From NCBI GenBank assembly GCA_020638695.1, contig JACKIB010000008.1, positions 166,486 to 230,485 of the forward strand: a stretch of DNA of 64,000 bases, given 5' to 3'. Positions 1 to 8,410 of the stretch are shown here, one piece after another (the first letter of the stretch is position 1; the number at the start of each line of letters is the position of its first letter). The position numbers and the translations under genes were made by a program. The notes under the pieces are model-generated. The model made no database searches. It saw only the letters and a program-made list of their open reading frames with translations, and was not told the origin of the DNA. Origin of the DNA: Planctomycetota bacterium (GTDB taxonomy: Bacteria > Planctomycetota > UBA1135 > UBA2386).

Positions 1-880
1 GGTTCCAGGTGTCGACCTTGGCCCGTAGTTGTTCGCCGAACGCATCCGCCAGCGCAGCCACCTCGGCCACGGGGAGGTCGGGTTGTGGAGCAGGGGCGGG
101 GCTGCGTGTCGCTTCGACCCACAGGAACTGCTCGCCGAACTCGGTGGCGAACGCGCGCGGCCAGTAGCCGGCGCTGCGGAACACTTCGAGCAGCGCCGCC
201 GCGGTGAAGTACGAGCAGTGCTCGTAGATCAGGTCCCAGATGCCGAGGTCGCGCAGCGTCCACAAGCCGTTCGGCACCTCGAAGAACAAGGTCGCCGCAG
301 GCCCGTCCTTCAGCCCCTGAGCCATCCGCCGTACGAACTCGGTGGGCTCTGCGATGTGCTCGAGTACGTGACGGCTTACCAACAGGTCGGCCCGCTCGCG
401 ATGCGTCTCGGCGTCGAAGAACTCGCTGCGGATCGAAAGACCGGGGACGTCCGCGGTCGGGTTCACACGCTCCTCGAAGCTCGCATCGAAGCCGACGCAG
501 CGGTTCGCGCCACCGGCGGTCAACAGCACCAGGAAGTCCCCCTTGCCGCAGCCGATCTCCAGGATGTCGAGGTCCGCTCCGCCGTGGTCGCGCAACAAGC
601 GGCCGGCGAGCCGGTCCGCGTAGTCGCGGAAGCGCGGCGAGAAGTGCAGGGAGTTCTCGTACTCCTGGTCGTAGCTGAGCCGCGCCGGATCGAAGGTGAC
701 GTTGTGCACCAGGCTGCACGCGTCGCAGAAGCCGAGCGTGATGTCGCCGCGGCTCGCGGACCGCGCCGCCGTGGCGTCGTCGTACAGCACGTTGCAGTGC
801 ACCGGCACGCCGGGCAGCTCGGCGAACACCCGCAGTGGGGCGCGGCCGCAGGCCGGACACGTCCGGTCGGTGTGCGTCAT
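1..880 (-). CDS. Class I SAM-dependent methyltransferase, sugar C-methyltransferase type (3' end beyond window)
   Basis: Read from the reverse strand from an ATG at 878-880; the frame stays open to the window edge, so about 293 residues are visible and the C-terminus is missing. A zinc-ribbon-like N-terminus has C8/C11 and C52/C55, followed by a SAM-binding motif I, EIGCGKG, at about residues 108-114, and an SRHVLEH segment. This order matches the Methyltransf_13 plus methyltransferase core of TylC3/NovU-type NDP-sugar C-methyltransferases. The start overlaps the stop of the preceding gene as ATGA (877-880), so translation is probably coupled. It is the third related methyltransferase in the operon, so it may act at a different sugar carbon or intermediate. 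The family call is firm; the substrate is inferred from the operon. Confidence 0.85.
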   Translation of the reverse strand, partial: MTHTDRTCPACGRAPLRVFAELPGVPVHCNVLYDDATAARSASRGDITLGFCDACSLVHNVTFDPARLSYDQEYENSLHFSPRFRDYADRLAGRLLRDHGGADLDILEIGCGKGDFLVLLTAGGANRCVGFDASFEERVNPTADVPGLSIRSEFFDAETHRERADLLVSRHVLEHIAEPTEFVRRMAQGLKDGPAATLFFEVPNGLWTLRDLGIWDLIYEHCSYFTAAALLEVFRSAGYWPRAFATEFGEQFLWVEATRSPAPAPQPDLPVAEVAALADAFGEQLRAKVDTWN

Positions 881-2070
881 ACCGCCATGAGCTCGGGGGT
901 CAGGCCCATCTTCTTCAGGTCGGCGCCGATCTCCTCGAGGTAGATCGGGTTCATCGCCACCACCAAGTCGGGACGCAGCGTGGCGAGTTCCGCTGGAGGC
1001 ACGATGCGGTGGCCGGTGCCGGGCATGAACATCCCCTGGCGGTACGGGTTGATGTCGGTGACCGCGTCGACTTCGCTGCCGAGGCCGAGGCTGGTCATGA
1101 AGGCGACGGCCTTGGAGCCCGAGCCCCAGATGGCGGTCTTCTTGCCCTGCTGCTTGGCGCGCTGGAACGTGTCCCGCCAGCGTGCGGCGGTGCGCGGCAG
1201 ATCGACCTCGAATCGCGCCACCAGGTCCCTGATGTGCTGCAGGTCGTCCTCCTGGGGCAGTGACGCACTCGTGGGTACATCCACCGGACGTGCATCGATC
1301 AGCAGGTACTGGCCGTCGTACACCTTCTCCAGGGCGAACACGTCGAACCCGCAGCTGCGGAACAGGCGCGCCAGCGACCCCATGCTGAAGTACGAGCAGT
1401 GCTCGTAGTAGATATCCCAGAAGCCCTGGTACTCGAGGACTCGCTCCAGATCCGGCAGCTCGAAGCAAACCACGGTGTTCGGCCGATCGCCGATCGAGCG
1501 GCGCACCATCTGCATGAACTCGCGGGTCGGCTGGATGTGCTCCAGGGTGTGCCGGCAGATCACGATGTCCGCCTGCAGGTGCGTGTAGCGCTCCGAGTAG
1601 AAGTCCTGGATGAACTCGATGCGGTCGGCGGCCGGGCTGTTGGTCCGCTCCGGTCGGTACCCGGGGTCGATGCCGATCCCGCGACATCCACCGACCTCGC
1701 ACATCCGCACCAAGAACTCGCCCTTGCCGCAGCCGATCTCCAGCACCGATTTGCCGGCCAGACCGATCATCTGGTCGTAGCGCGCAACCAGCTCGTCGAC
1801 GAACCGGTTGAAGCGCGGCGAGAACGCCTGCGTTTCCTCGTAACGGGTCGAGTACTCGTGCACCGTCGGATCGAACGCCGAGTTCTGCACGAACCCACAG
1901 GTGTCGCACACCGCCAGCTGCAGCTCACCGCGAGGGTAGCCGACCGCCGCTTCGCGACTCGGCATCAGCAGGCAGCTGTGCACCGGGATGTCGTCGATGC
2001 GGTAGAAGACGCGAGTCTGCTCCGACCCGCAGTTGAAGCAGGCGACCTTGGTGGCGATGGGCGCGTTCAT
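877..2070 (-). CDS. Class I SAM-dependent methyltransferase, sugar C-methyltransferase type
   Basis: A 397-residue protein with Cys pairs C11/C14 and C55/C58 (N-terminal zinc domain), SAM motif I EIGCGKG at about 111-117, an RHTLEHI segment, and a C-terminal part (about 300-397, AIWGSGSKAVAF then VTDINPYRQGMFMPG) that matches the C-methyltransferase C-terminal domain (Methyltransf_14). Length is typical for this family (about 400 residues). The start overlaps the upstream stop by 4 nt (2067-2070) and the stop overlaps the next start by 4 nt, so it is the middle of a translationally coupled run. The likely role is methylation of a CDP-activated deoxysugar made with the cytidylyltransferase and epimerase upstream. 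The substrate cannot be read from the sequence. Confidence 0.9.
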   Translation of the reverse strand: MNAPIATKVACFNCGSEQTRVFYRIDDIPVHSCLLMPSREAAVGYPRGELQLAVCDTCGFVQNSAFDPTVHEYSTRYEETQAFSPRFNRFVDELVARYDQMIGLAGKSVLEIGCGKGEFLVRMCEVGGCRGIGIDPGYRPERTNSPAADRIEFIQDFYSERYTHLQADIVICRHTLEHIQPTREFMQMVRRSIGDRPNTVVCFELPDLERVLEYQGFWDIYYEHCSYFSMGSLARLFRSCGFDVFALEKVYDGQYLLIDARPVDVPTSASLPQEDDLQHIRDLVARFEVDLPRTAARWRDTFQRAKQQGKKTAIWGSGSKAVAFMTSLGLGSEVDAVTDINPYRQGMFMPGTGHRIVPPAELATLRPDLVVAMNPIYLEEIGADLKKMGLTPELMAV

Positions 2071-3305
2071 CGGGAGACCAGTTCGCCGCTCACGATCTGC
2101 GGGGTCGGCACCGGGACGATGAACTGTCCGCCGCGGCGGGCGTACTCCGCCTGCTGCGTCATGATCTCGTCCTTGAAGTTCCAGGGCAGGATCAGCAGGT
2201 AGTCAGGCATCCGCTCGAGGATCACCTTCGGGTCGAAGATCTCGACCGCGACACCGGGCATGAACTTGCCCTGCTTGTGCACGTTGCGGTCGACGCAGAA
2301 GTCGATCACCTGCTCGTCGAGGCCGGCGTAATTGAGCATGATCGCGCCCTTTGCCGCGGCGCCGTAGGCTGCGATCGACTTGCCCTGGTCCTTGAGCCGC
2401 GACACCAGGTTGCGCAGCTCGGTGCGCAGGTTCTGCACCCGCCCGCCGAAGTCCTGGTAGTAGTCCAGTTGGTCGACGCCGAGCTCCCGTTCCTCCGCCA
2501 ACATCCGCTCGACGCTGCCGTCGGGTGATTCGGTCGGGCTGGCGTAGTAGCGCAGCGACCCACCGTGGATGTCGAGGTGCTCGACCTTGTTCAGGTGCAA
2601 CCCGTGGCGGGCGAACAGCCGCTGCGCGGCGGTCACCGAGTAGTAGCACAGGTGCTCGTGGTAGATCGTGTCGAACTGGCACCCGTCGATCAGGTCACGC
2701 ACGTACGGTGCTTCGATCGAAGTCGTGCCGTCCTCGGCGAGCAGCATCGCGATCCCGGCGACGAACCCGTTGAGGTCGGGAACGTGAGCCAACACGTTGT
2801 TGGCCACGATCACGTCGGCGCGGCGCCCCTCGGCGCGCAGCTTCTCCGCCAGCTGTCGGGTGAAGAACGTGTTGATCGTCTCGATGCCCTTGGCGATCGC
2901 CGCGTTGGCCGGTCCCGCTGCGGGATCGATGCCGAGCACCGGGATGCCCTGCGCGACGAAGTACTGCAGCAGGTAGCCGTCGTTGCTCGCGAGCTCGATG
3001 ACCAGACTGTCCGCGGTCAAGCCACGGGTCTGGATCAGCTGGTCGACGTTGGCCTTCGAGTGGCGCAACAGCGAGTCGGTGAACGACGAGAAGTACGGGT
3101 AGTCGTTGCAGAACAACTCCTCGGGGTCGACTTCCTCGAGGATCTGCACCAGTGCGCAGGCGTCGCAGAACGCCACCTCGAGCGGGTAGCGCGACTCCGC
3201 GGCGCTCATCTGCTCCGGCTTGCGTAGCCCGTCGGACAGCGGCATCGCGCCGAGGTCGAGGAAAGTGCGCAGCTGCTCCGCGCCGCAGGATCTACAGGCG
3301 GGCAT
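2067..3305 (-). CDS. Class I SAM-dependent methyltransferase, NDP-hexose C-methyltransferase type
   Basis: A 412-residue protein with the full TylC3/NovU-type architecture: zinc-binding C4/C7 and C47/C50, SAM motif I ELASNDG at about 104-110, the characteristic DTIYHEHLCYYS stretch in mid-protein, and a C-terminal domain with AYGAAAKGAIMLNYAG and VDRNVHKQGKFMPG. ELASNDG and YHEH are hallmarks of the sugar C-3/C-5 methyltransferase family. The start ATG overlaps the end of the epimerase gene by 14 nt. Of the three methyltransferases in this operon it is closest to characterised dideoxysugar C-methyltransferases. It probably makes a branched-chain deoxysugar for cell-surface glycan; the exact product is inferred. 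Confidence 0.92.
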   Translation of the reverse strand: MPACRSCGAEQLRTFLDLGAMPLSDGLRKPEQMSAAESRYPLEVAFCDACALVQILEEVDPEELFCNDYPYFSSFTDSLLRHSKANVDQLIQTRGLTADSLVIELASNDGYLLQYFVAQGIPVLGIDPAAGPANAAIAKGIETINTFFTRQLAEKLRAEGRRADVIVANNVLAHVPDLNGFVAGIAMLLAEDGTTSIEAPYVRDLIDGCQFDTIYHEHLCYYSVTAAQRLFARHGLHLNKVEHLDIHGGSLRYYASPTESPDGSVERMLAEERELGVDQLDYYQDFGGRVQNLRTELRNLVSRLKDQGKSIAAYGAAAKGAIMLNYAGLDEQVIDFCVDRNVHKQGKFMPGVAVEIFDPKVILERMPDYLLILPWNFKDEIMTQQAEYARRGGQFIVPVPTPQIVSGELVSR

Positions 3306-4356
3306 GGTCGGTGGGGCGGTTCGAAGTGGACGGGTTGGTCAGACGCAGGTCGTCGCTCAGGCGGCCATTGTCCCGCAGCTTCAGGACGTGCTTGATCCGC
3401 AGGTAGCGGTCGCTGACGAACTCGTCGTAGGTCAACTCGTTGGCGACGTAGGCGGCATACAGCTCCTCGACGCCCTTGCGCACCGTCCAGGTCGGCTGGA
3501 ACTCGGGCAGCACCTCGCGGATCTTGTCGCAGCGCACGTTGTAGTTGCGCAGGTCCGGGCTCGCGCCTTCGGCGAACTTGACCACGCTGTTCGGAACCAC
3601 GTCGGCGACGATCTCCGCCACGTCGCGGATCCGGTAGTTCTCCGCGGTGATCCCCACGTTGAACGCCTGGTTGTGGACCTTCTCGCGCGGCGCGTGCAGT
3701 GCGGCGACGAACGCGCGGGAGATGTCCTCGATGTGCACCAGCGGTCGCCAGGATGTCCCCGCGCTCTTCAGCAGCACTTCACCGGAGGTCAGTGCGTACC
3801 CGGTGAGGTTGTTGATCACCAGATCGCCCCGCAGCCGTGCCGATACGCCGTAGGCGGTCGCGTTGCGCAGGAAGGTCGGCGAGAACCCGTCGTCGGCCAT
3901 CGCCGACACGTCCTGCTCGACCTTCACCTTGGAGATGCCGTACGGCGTCACCGGATTGAACTTCGACTCTTCGTCGAGCATGTCATCGCCGGCCGCGCCG
4001 TAGTTGCTGCACGACGACGAGAAGATGAACCGCTCGATGCCGGCCTTCTTGGCCAGCTCGGCGAGACGGACCGACGCCAGGTGGTTGATGTCGTAGGTCG
4101 CCTGTGCCGCCAGGTCGCCCAGCGGGTCGTTGGACAGCCCTGCGAGGTGCATGATCGCGTCGATCCCCTCCAGGTGTTGAGGTTCCACGTCGCGGATGTC
4201 GACCCGGTACGAAGCGACGTCCGGGACGTCCTGCCCGAAGGTGCACTCGCCGAACAAGTAGTTGTCGAGGCCCACGACTTCGTGTCCCGCGGCCTGGACC
4301 ATCGGGACCAGGACGCAGCCGATGTAGCCGTTGTGGCCGGTGATCAGCACTCTCAT
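3292..4356 (-). CDS. NAD-dependent epimerase/dehydratase (extended SDR family)
   Basis: A 354-residue extended short-chain dehydrogenase. The Rossmann motif GHNGYIG lies at residues 7-13, the SSSCSNYG active-site strand at 113-120 and the catalytic YGISK (YxxxK) at 139-143. The ATG at 4356 is chosen because the fold starts there directly (MRVLITG) and a good Shine-Dalgarno GGAGGAGA lies just upstream; the open frame further upstream reads as low-complexity Arg/Ala sequence. It follows the cytidylyltransferase by 20 nt and overlaps the next gene. It probably acts as a sugar-nucleotide dehydratase, epimerase or reductase in the same pathway. Which reaction it performs cannot be told from motifs alone; a CDP-glucose 4,6-dehydratase would be expected in the pathway and could be this gene or lie elsewhere. 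Confidence 0.92.
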   Translation of the reverse strand: MRVLITGHNGYIGCVLVPMVQAAGHEVVGLDNYLFGECTFGQDVPDVASYRVDIRDVEPQHLEGIDAIMHLAGLSNDPLGDLAAQATYDINHLASVRLAELAKKAGIERFIFSSSCSNYGAAGDDMLDEESKFNPVTPYGISKVKVEQDVSAMADDGFSPTFLRNATAYGVSARLRGDLVINNLTGYALTSGEVLLKSAGTSWRPLVHIEDISRAFVAALHAPREKVHNQAFNVGITAENYRIRDVAEIVADVVPNSVVKFAEGASPDLRNYNVRCDKIREVLPEFQPTWTVRKGVEELYAAYVANELTYDEFVSDRYLRIKHVLKLRDNGRLSDDLRLTNPSTSNRPTDHARL

Positions 4357-4376
4357 GATCGGTTCTCCTCCCTTGC

Positions 4377-5159
4377 TCAGTTGCGCGGCTTCAGCCAAGT
4401 CGCCCAGGGTGCGTTGCCACGCGACCACAGGTCCTCGAGGATCTGCTTCTCGCGCAGTGTGTCCATACACTGCCAGAAGCCGGTGTGCTTGTAGGCCATC
4501 AGCTGGCCGTCGGCGGCGAGGCGCTCCATCGGCGCGTGCTCGAACATCACCGCATCGTCGGCGATGTAGTCCAGCACCTGCGGCTCGAGCACGAAGAACG
4601 CGCCGTTGATCCAACCCTCGCCGAGTTGCGGCTTCTCGGTGAAGCGGATCACCTGATCGCCGTCCATCTCGAGTAGGCCGTAGCGCGCCGCCGGTCGCAC
4701 CGCCGTCACCGTGGCGAGCTTGCCGTGGCTGCGGTGGAACTTCAGCAGGTCGCCGATGTCGACGTCGGCGACCCCGTCACCCCAGGTGAGCATGAACGTC
4801 TCGTTGCCGAGCGCCGGACCGAGTCGCTTGACCCGGCCGCCGGTCATGGTGCGGTACCCCGTGTCGATCAGCTCGACCCGCCAGTCGAGCGCATTCTGCC
4901 CGCTGGCCTCGACCCGACCGCTGGCCAGATCGACGGTGACATCGCCGCTCAGCGCGCAGTAGTCGCGGAAGTACTTCTTGATGTAGTCGCCCTTGTAGCC
5001 CAGCGCGACGACGAAGTCCTTGAACCCGTAGGTCGCGTAGTGGTGCATGATGTGCCACAGGATCGGCCGCCCGCCGATCTCGACCATCGGCTTGGGGCGG
5101 ATCTCGGTCTCTTCGGCGAGGCGGGAGCCGAAGCCGCCGGCGAGGAACGCGACCTTCAT
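4377..5159 (-). CDS. rfbF: Glucose-1-phosphate cytidylyltransferase
   Basis: A 260-residue nucleotidyltransferase, the normal length of RfbF (about 257). The N-terminal signature LAGGFGSRLAEET followed by RPKPMVEIGG and HIMHHYATYGF is the sugar-nucleotide pyrophosphorylase pattern. WGDGVADVDI marks the metal-binding core, and the C-terminal HTGFWQCMDTLREK is characteristic of glucose-1-phosphate cytidylyltransferases. The enzyme joins CTP and glucose-1-phosphate to give CDP-glucose, the entry point to CDP-dideoxysugars. It is the first gene of the minus-strand operon. No strong Shine-Dalgarno is visible before the ATG at 5157-5159; a second ATG directly precedes it out of frame. Identification is secure; the final sugar is unknown. 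Confidence 0.95.
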   Translation of the reverse strand: MKVAFLAGGFGSRLAEETEIRPKPMVEIGGRPILWHIMHHYATYGFKDFVVALGYKGDYIKKYFRDYCALSGDVTVDLASGRVEASGQNALDWRVELIDTGYRTMTGGRVKRLGPALGNETFMLTWGDGVADVDIGDLLKFHRSHGKLATVTAVRPAARYGLLEMDGDQVIRFTEKPQLGEGWINGAFFVLEPQVLDYIADDAVMFEHAPMERLAADGQLMAYKHTGFWQCMDTLREKQILEDLWSRGNAPWATWLKPRN

Positions 5160-5349
5160 GATGGATCGGCTGGTTGGGTTGCGGGGCAGGCGTGTGCGAC
5201 CAGCCCACCGCAGGGGAGAGACGGGCGTACGATGCTATCAGCGCACATACGGCCTGACGGTACTGGATAGGCTAGGAAAAACATGTTCGACTCGAACCGC
5301 TTCGACGACTGGGTTGTCGCAGCGTCCACACCCGAACACCCGCGACACG

Positions 5350-8300
5350 ATGGTGTCTTCGGCTGATCCGCATCCCGTGCCCAAACCGGACCGCACAGTT
5401 CCTTCGCGCGCGCGCCGTTCCCTGAGCGTACTGGGGGGGCTGTTGCTCCTCCTGGTCGTCGCCCTGGTGGCCTGGGTGGTGTTCGCGCCGGACCCCCCGG
5501 ATTCCGGATGCGGCCCCAGGGGGCCGATCTCGCCCCCGCCAGCCCCACAGACCGGGGGGGGTGACACGGGTGTGCTGGCGAACAACGGATCCGCCCCGCA
5601 GCGTCAGCGCCTGATCGACGAGAACGCGGCCTACGAGGCGGCACTCTCCGGCTTCCGCGGGCGTCTGATCGACCACCTGCGGCGTCCGGCCGCGGACCGG
5701 GCGGTGCGCTTCTACCGGATCGATCCGGAGCTGCTGCAGAACCCGGGTCTGTTCACCCAAGGAGATGACGAGCTGGCGCCCCGGCTGCAGATCCACACCG
5801 GTCGGACGGATGCGGCTGGTGAGTTCTTGATCACCGGTGCGTGGCCCCACTCCGTCTACATCCTCGAGGCGGACGCCGACGGTGACGACCGCTTGGAGAT
5901 GCCCGTCGATCGCTCCCCGGCGCCCGGGGAGATCATCGATCTCGGCGACATCCAACTGCGGCAGCTCGGGGTGATCACCGGGCGCGTGGTCACCGAAGAC
6001 GGCCGCCCCTTGCCCGACGTGACGGTGCGGGCCGCCGACATCCCGGGGTCGATCCTCGACCTCGCGCCGCTCGAGCGGTTCGATCCGGAGGGTGCCCTGA
6101 TCGTGCGCGAGGGTTCACGGCCGGCGGTCGTCGAGATGCCGCGCTTCGTCAAGCGCGTCTACGACCTCGTGATGCGGCCGCGAACCGTCACCGATGCGCA
6201 GGGTCGGTTCCGCCTCGCCGGGGTCCAGCCGGCCGACAACGCGGTCGCGTTCAACGTTCGCGGCTACGTTCCGGAGGTCAAGCGCGCCGTACGCGTTCAC
6301 CCTGGCGAGACGAAAGACATCGGTACGGTGCGGCTGCGCAGCGGCGAAGAGGCGTTCGTGCGGGTGCGCGACAGCGACGACAAGCCGGTGGCGGGCGCCG
6401 AGGTGTTGGTGGCGCCGACGACCGTACTGTTCCGCGTCGACTTCGCGTTGCGCGCCGGCCGCACCGACGACAAGGGTGAGCTCGCGGTCGCCGGGCTCCC
6501 GGCTGGCCGGGTGACCGTCGCCGCCCGTCGGGACCGCAACCAACCCTGGGTGATCGTCGAGCCGACGCCAGTGTCGCGCGACGTCGTGGTGCGTGTGCCC
6601 GGCGCGCACCATCTCGACCTCACACTGCGCAGCGCGCTCGGCCGCGAACTGACCAACCCGCGCTTCAAGCTACTGCCGTCCCCCGATGAGGGCATGCCGC
6701 TCGATGCCGGAGCGATGGGGTTCGTGAAGTGGCTCGACGTGCAGCGCCGCGTGCGGCGGCTGGAGGACAGTCGATACCGCATCGACGATCTGATCCCGGG
6801 CAAGTACACGTTGGCCGTCACCGCGGACGGCCACGCCGCTGGCAAGGTCCACTTCCGCATCGACAAGGACGCGACCGCCGAGCTCGAACTCGCGGCGAGC
6901 ACCGAGTTCGACGTGCTGGTGACCGACCACGCCGGCAAGCCGGTGTCACGGGCGCGCATCTACATGCGTTGCAACAAGCGCGACGCGGGTCCGCGGATGC
7001 TCGAGATGCCAGTGGTCGCTGGCGAGACCGATCGATCGGGTCGACTCCACGTGCCGCACGGCGAGGCCGGCACGTTCCGCATCTCGGCGAGCCACCCGGC
7101 GTTCGGTTTCGCCCACCGTGAGTTCGTGCTGCCGGTCCGCGAGCCGGTGGTGTTGCAGATGGCTGCGCCTGGACAGCTGTCCGGAGCGCTGACCGAACGC
7201 GGCCGACCGCCGGTGCCCGGCAAGTGGACCGTGGTCGTCGAGCCGCGCCGCGGCGGTGACCGTGGCGCCATGCCGGATCTGCCGAAGTTCACGATCCCCG
7301 ACTTCGAGGGCAAGTTCGTGGCTGGGGGGTTGCGGCCCGGGAAGTACCGCCTGCGCGCCGTGCGCTCGATCCGAACCCTGACGTCGGCCGGCGGCCTGAT
7401 CGGCTACGTGATGCGCGCCAGGCTGGTGCGCGAAGACGCGACCACGGACGTCGAGGTGGAGCCCGGCAAGACGACCTTCGTCGAATTGGAGGCGATCCGC
7501 GAACCGGACCAGGTGGAGGGCCCGGCGGCGCGCGTGGCCGGCACGGTGCTGCTCAATGGTCGCCCGGGCAAGGACCTGTTGGTGTCGGTGCGCGGCCGGC
7601 GACGCCACGGGGTGACCGTAGACGCCGCGGGGCGCTTCGATCTCGGTCCGCTGCCGGTCGGCACGACGCGCCTCACGGTGCGCGACCCGGCGCGCGCCGA
7701 CGTGATCGACATGCGCATGGAGAGCCACCTCTACGGTGCGACGGTCGAGGTGAGCGAGGGTCGAGACCTCGAATTGGACATCCACATCGAGACGGGTGCG
7801 CTGCGCGGGTTCGTGACTTCCGGCGCGGGTGAGGCGGTCAGTGCGGTGCGCGTCAAGGCCACGGGCCGGGTCGCGGCGGGCGAAGGACGACCGGAGCGCA
7901 CCGCTACCGCTCTGGTGTTGAGCGACCAGCGCGGCGCGTTCGCGTTCGATCACCTACCCGCGGGGACCTACCGCGTCGAGGTGCAGGACCGCGAGCGTGG
8001 CTACGGTCGCTCGGAGACGATCGAAGTGACGCTGCGCGGGTTGGTCGGCGGAGTGTCGATCCGCCTGGGAAAGACGTTCACGGTCGGCGGTCACCTCGAC
8101 GTGAAGAAACTCGCCGAGCCACGCCCACGCTGGTGCTTCGTGCTGCTCGAGGGTGCTGACGGCGCGCGACAGCAGGGTGGCCGAGTGCGTGGTGATGGTA
8201 CGTTCGTGGTGCGCGGCATGCCCTCCGGGACGTTCCGCGCCAAGGTCGTGTTCGGTGGCGACGACGGAGAGCGTCATGAGCGCGCAGCGACCGAGCAGAT

Positions 8301-8397
8301 CGTGATCACCGACCGCGACCTCCAAGGAATCGAGCTGTCGGTTGCCCGACAGGATCCCGTGACCCCCGGCGCCGGGCTTCGGCCGCCGGGCAAGTGA
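5350..8397 (+). CDS. Large membrane-anchored protein with carboxypeptidase-regulatory-like domains
   Basis: About 1015 residues from the ATG at 5350, chosen because the N-terminus then reads basic residues followed by one membrane segment (about residues 22-44, GGLLLLLVVALVAWVVF) and a Pro/Gly-rich linker. The rest is a series of beta-sandwich modules of the CarbopepD_reg type, seen as repeats of the pattern GxVxxxxGxPxxxxxVxxxx and GxYxLxVxxxG. No enzymatic motif is visible. Such proteins are common in planctomycetes and are thought to be exported with a signal-anchor. It is 13 nt upstream of a paralogue with matching segments (FYRIDPELLQNPG against FLRLDLEAVAMPY; GEIIDLGDIQL against GEVIDLGRIVL), so the pair arose by tandem duplication and is probably co-transcribed. 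Function unknown. Confidence 0.85.
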   Translation: MVSSADPHPVPKPDRTVPSRARRSLSVLGGLLLLLVVALVAWVVFAPDPPDSGCGPRGPISPPPAPQTGGGDTGVLANNGSAPQRQRLIDENAAYEAALSGFRGRLIDHLRRPAADRAVRFYRIDPELLQNPGLFTQGDDELAPRLQIHTGRTDAAGEFLITGAWPHSVYILEADADGDDRLEMPVDRSPAPGEIIDLGDIQLRQLGVITGRVVTEDGRPLPDVTVRAADIPGSILDLAPLERFDPEGALIVREGSRPAVVEMPRFVKRVYDLVMRPRTVTDAQGRFRLAGVQPADNAVAFNVRGYVPEVKRAVRVHPGETKDIGTVRLRSGEEAFVRVRDSDDKPVAGAEVLVAPTTVLFRVDFALRAGRTDDKGELAVAGLPAGRVTVAARRDRNQPWVIVEPTPVSRDVVVRVPGAHHLDLTLRSALGRELTNPRFKLLPSPDEGMPLDAGAMGFVKWLDVQRRVRRLEDSRYRIDDLIPGKYTLAVTADGHAAGKVHFRIDKDATAELELAASTEFDVLVTDHAGKPVSRARIYMRCNKRDAGPRMLEMPVVAGETDRSGRLHVPHGEAGTFRISASHPAFGFAHREFVLPVREPVVLQMAAPGQLSGALTERGRPPVPGKWTVVVEPRRGGDRGAMPDLPKFTIPDFEGKFVAGGLRPGKYRLRAVRSIRTLTSAGGLIGYVMRARLVREDATTDVEVEPGKTTFVELEAIREPDQVEGPAARVAGTVLLNGRPGKDLLVSVRGRRRHGVTVDAAGRFDLGPLPVGTTRLTVRDPARADVIDMRMESHLYGATVEVSEGRDLELDIHIETGALRGFVTSGAGEAVSAVRVKATGRVAAGEGRPERTATALVLSDQRGAFAFDHLPAGTYRVEVQDRERGYGRSETIEVTLRGLVGGVSIRLGKTFTVGGHLDVKKLAEPRPRWCFVLLEGADGARQQGGRVRGDGTFVVRGMPSGTFRAKVVFGGDDGERHERAATEQIVITDRDLQGIELSVARQDPVTPGAGLRPPGK

Positions 8398-8410
8398 CAC
8401 CTCAAGCCCC

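Noticed and set aside
1..943. Plus-strand open frame at the window start
   Set aside because: It is the antisense of a clear methyltransferase on the minus strand with a SAM-binding motif.
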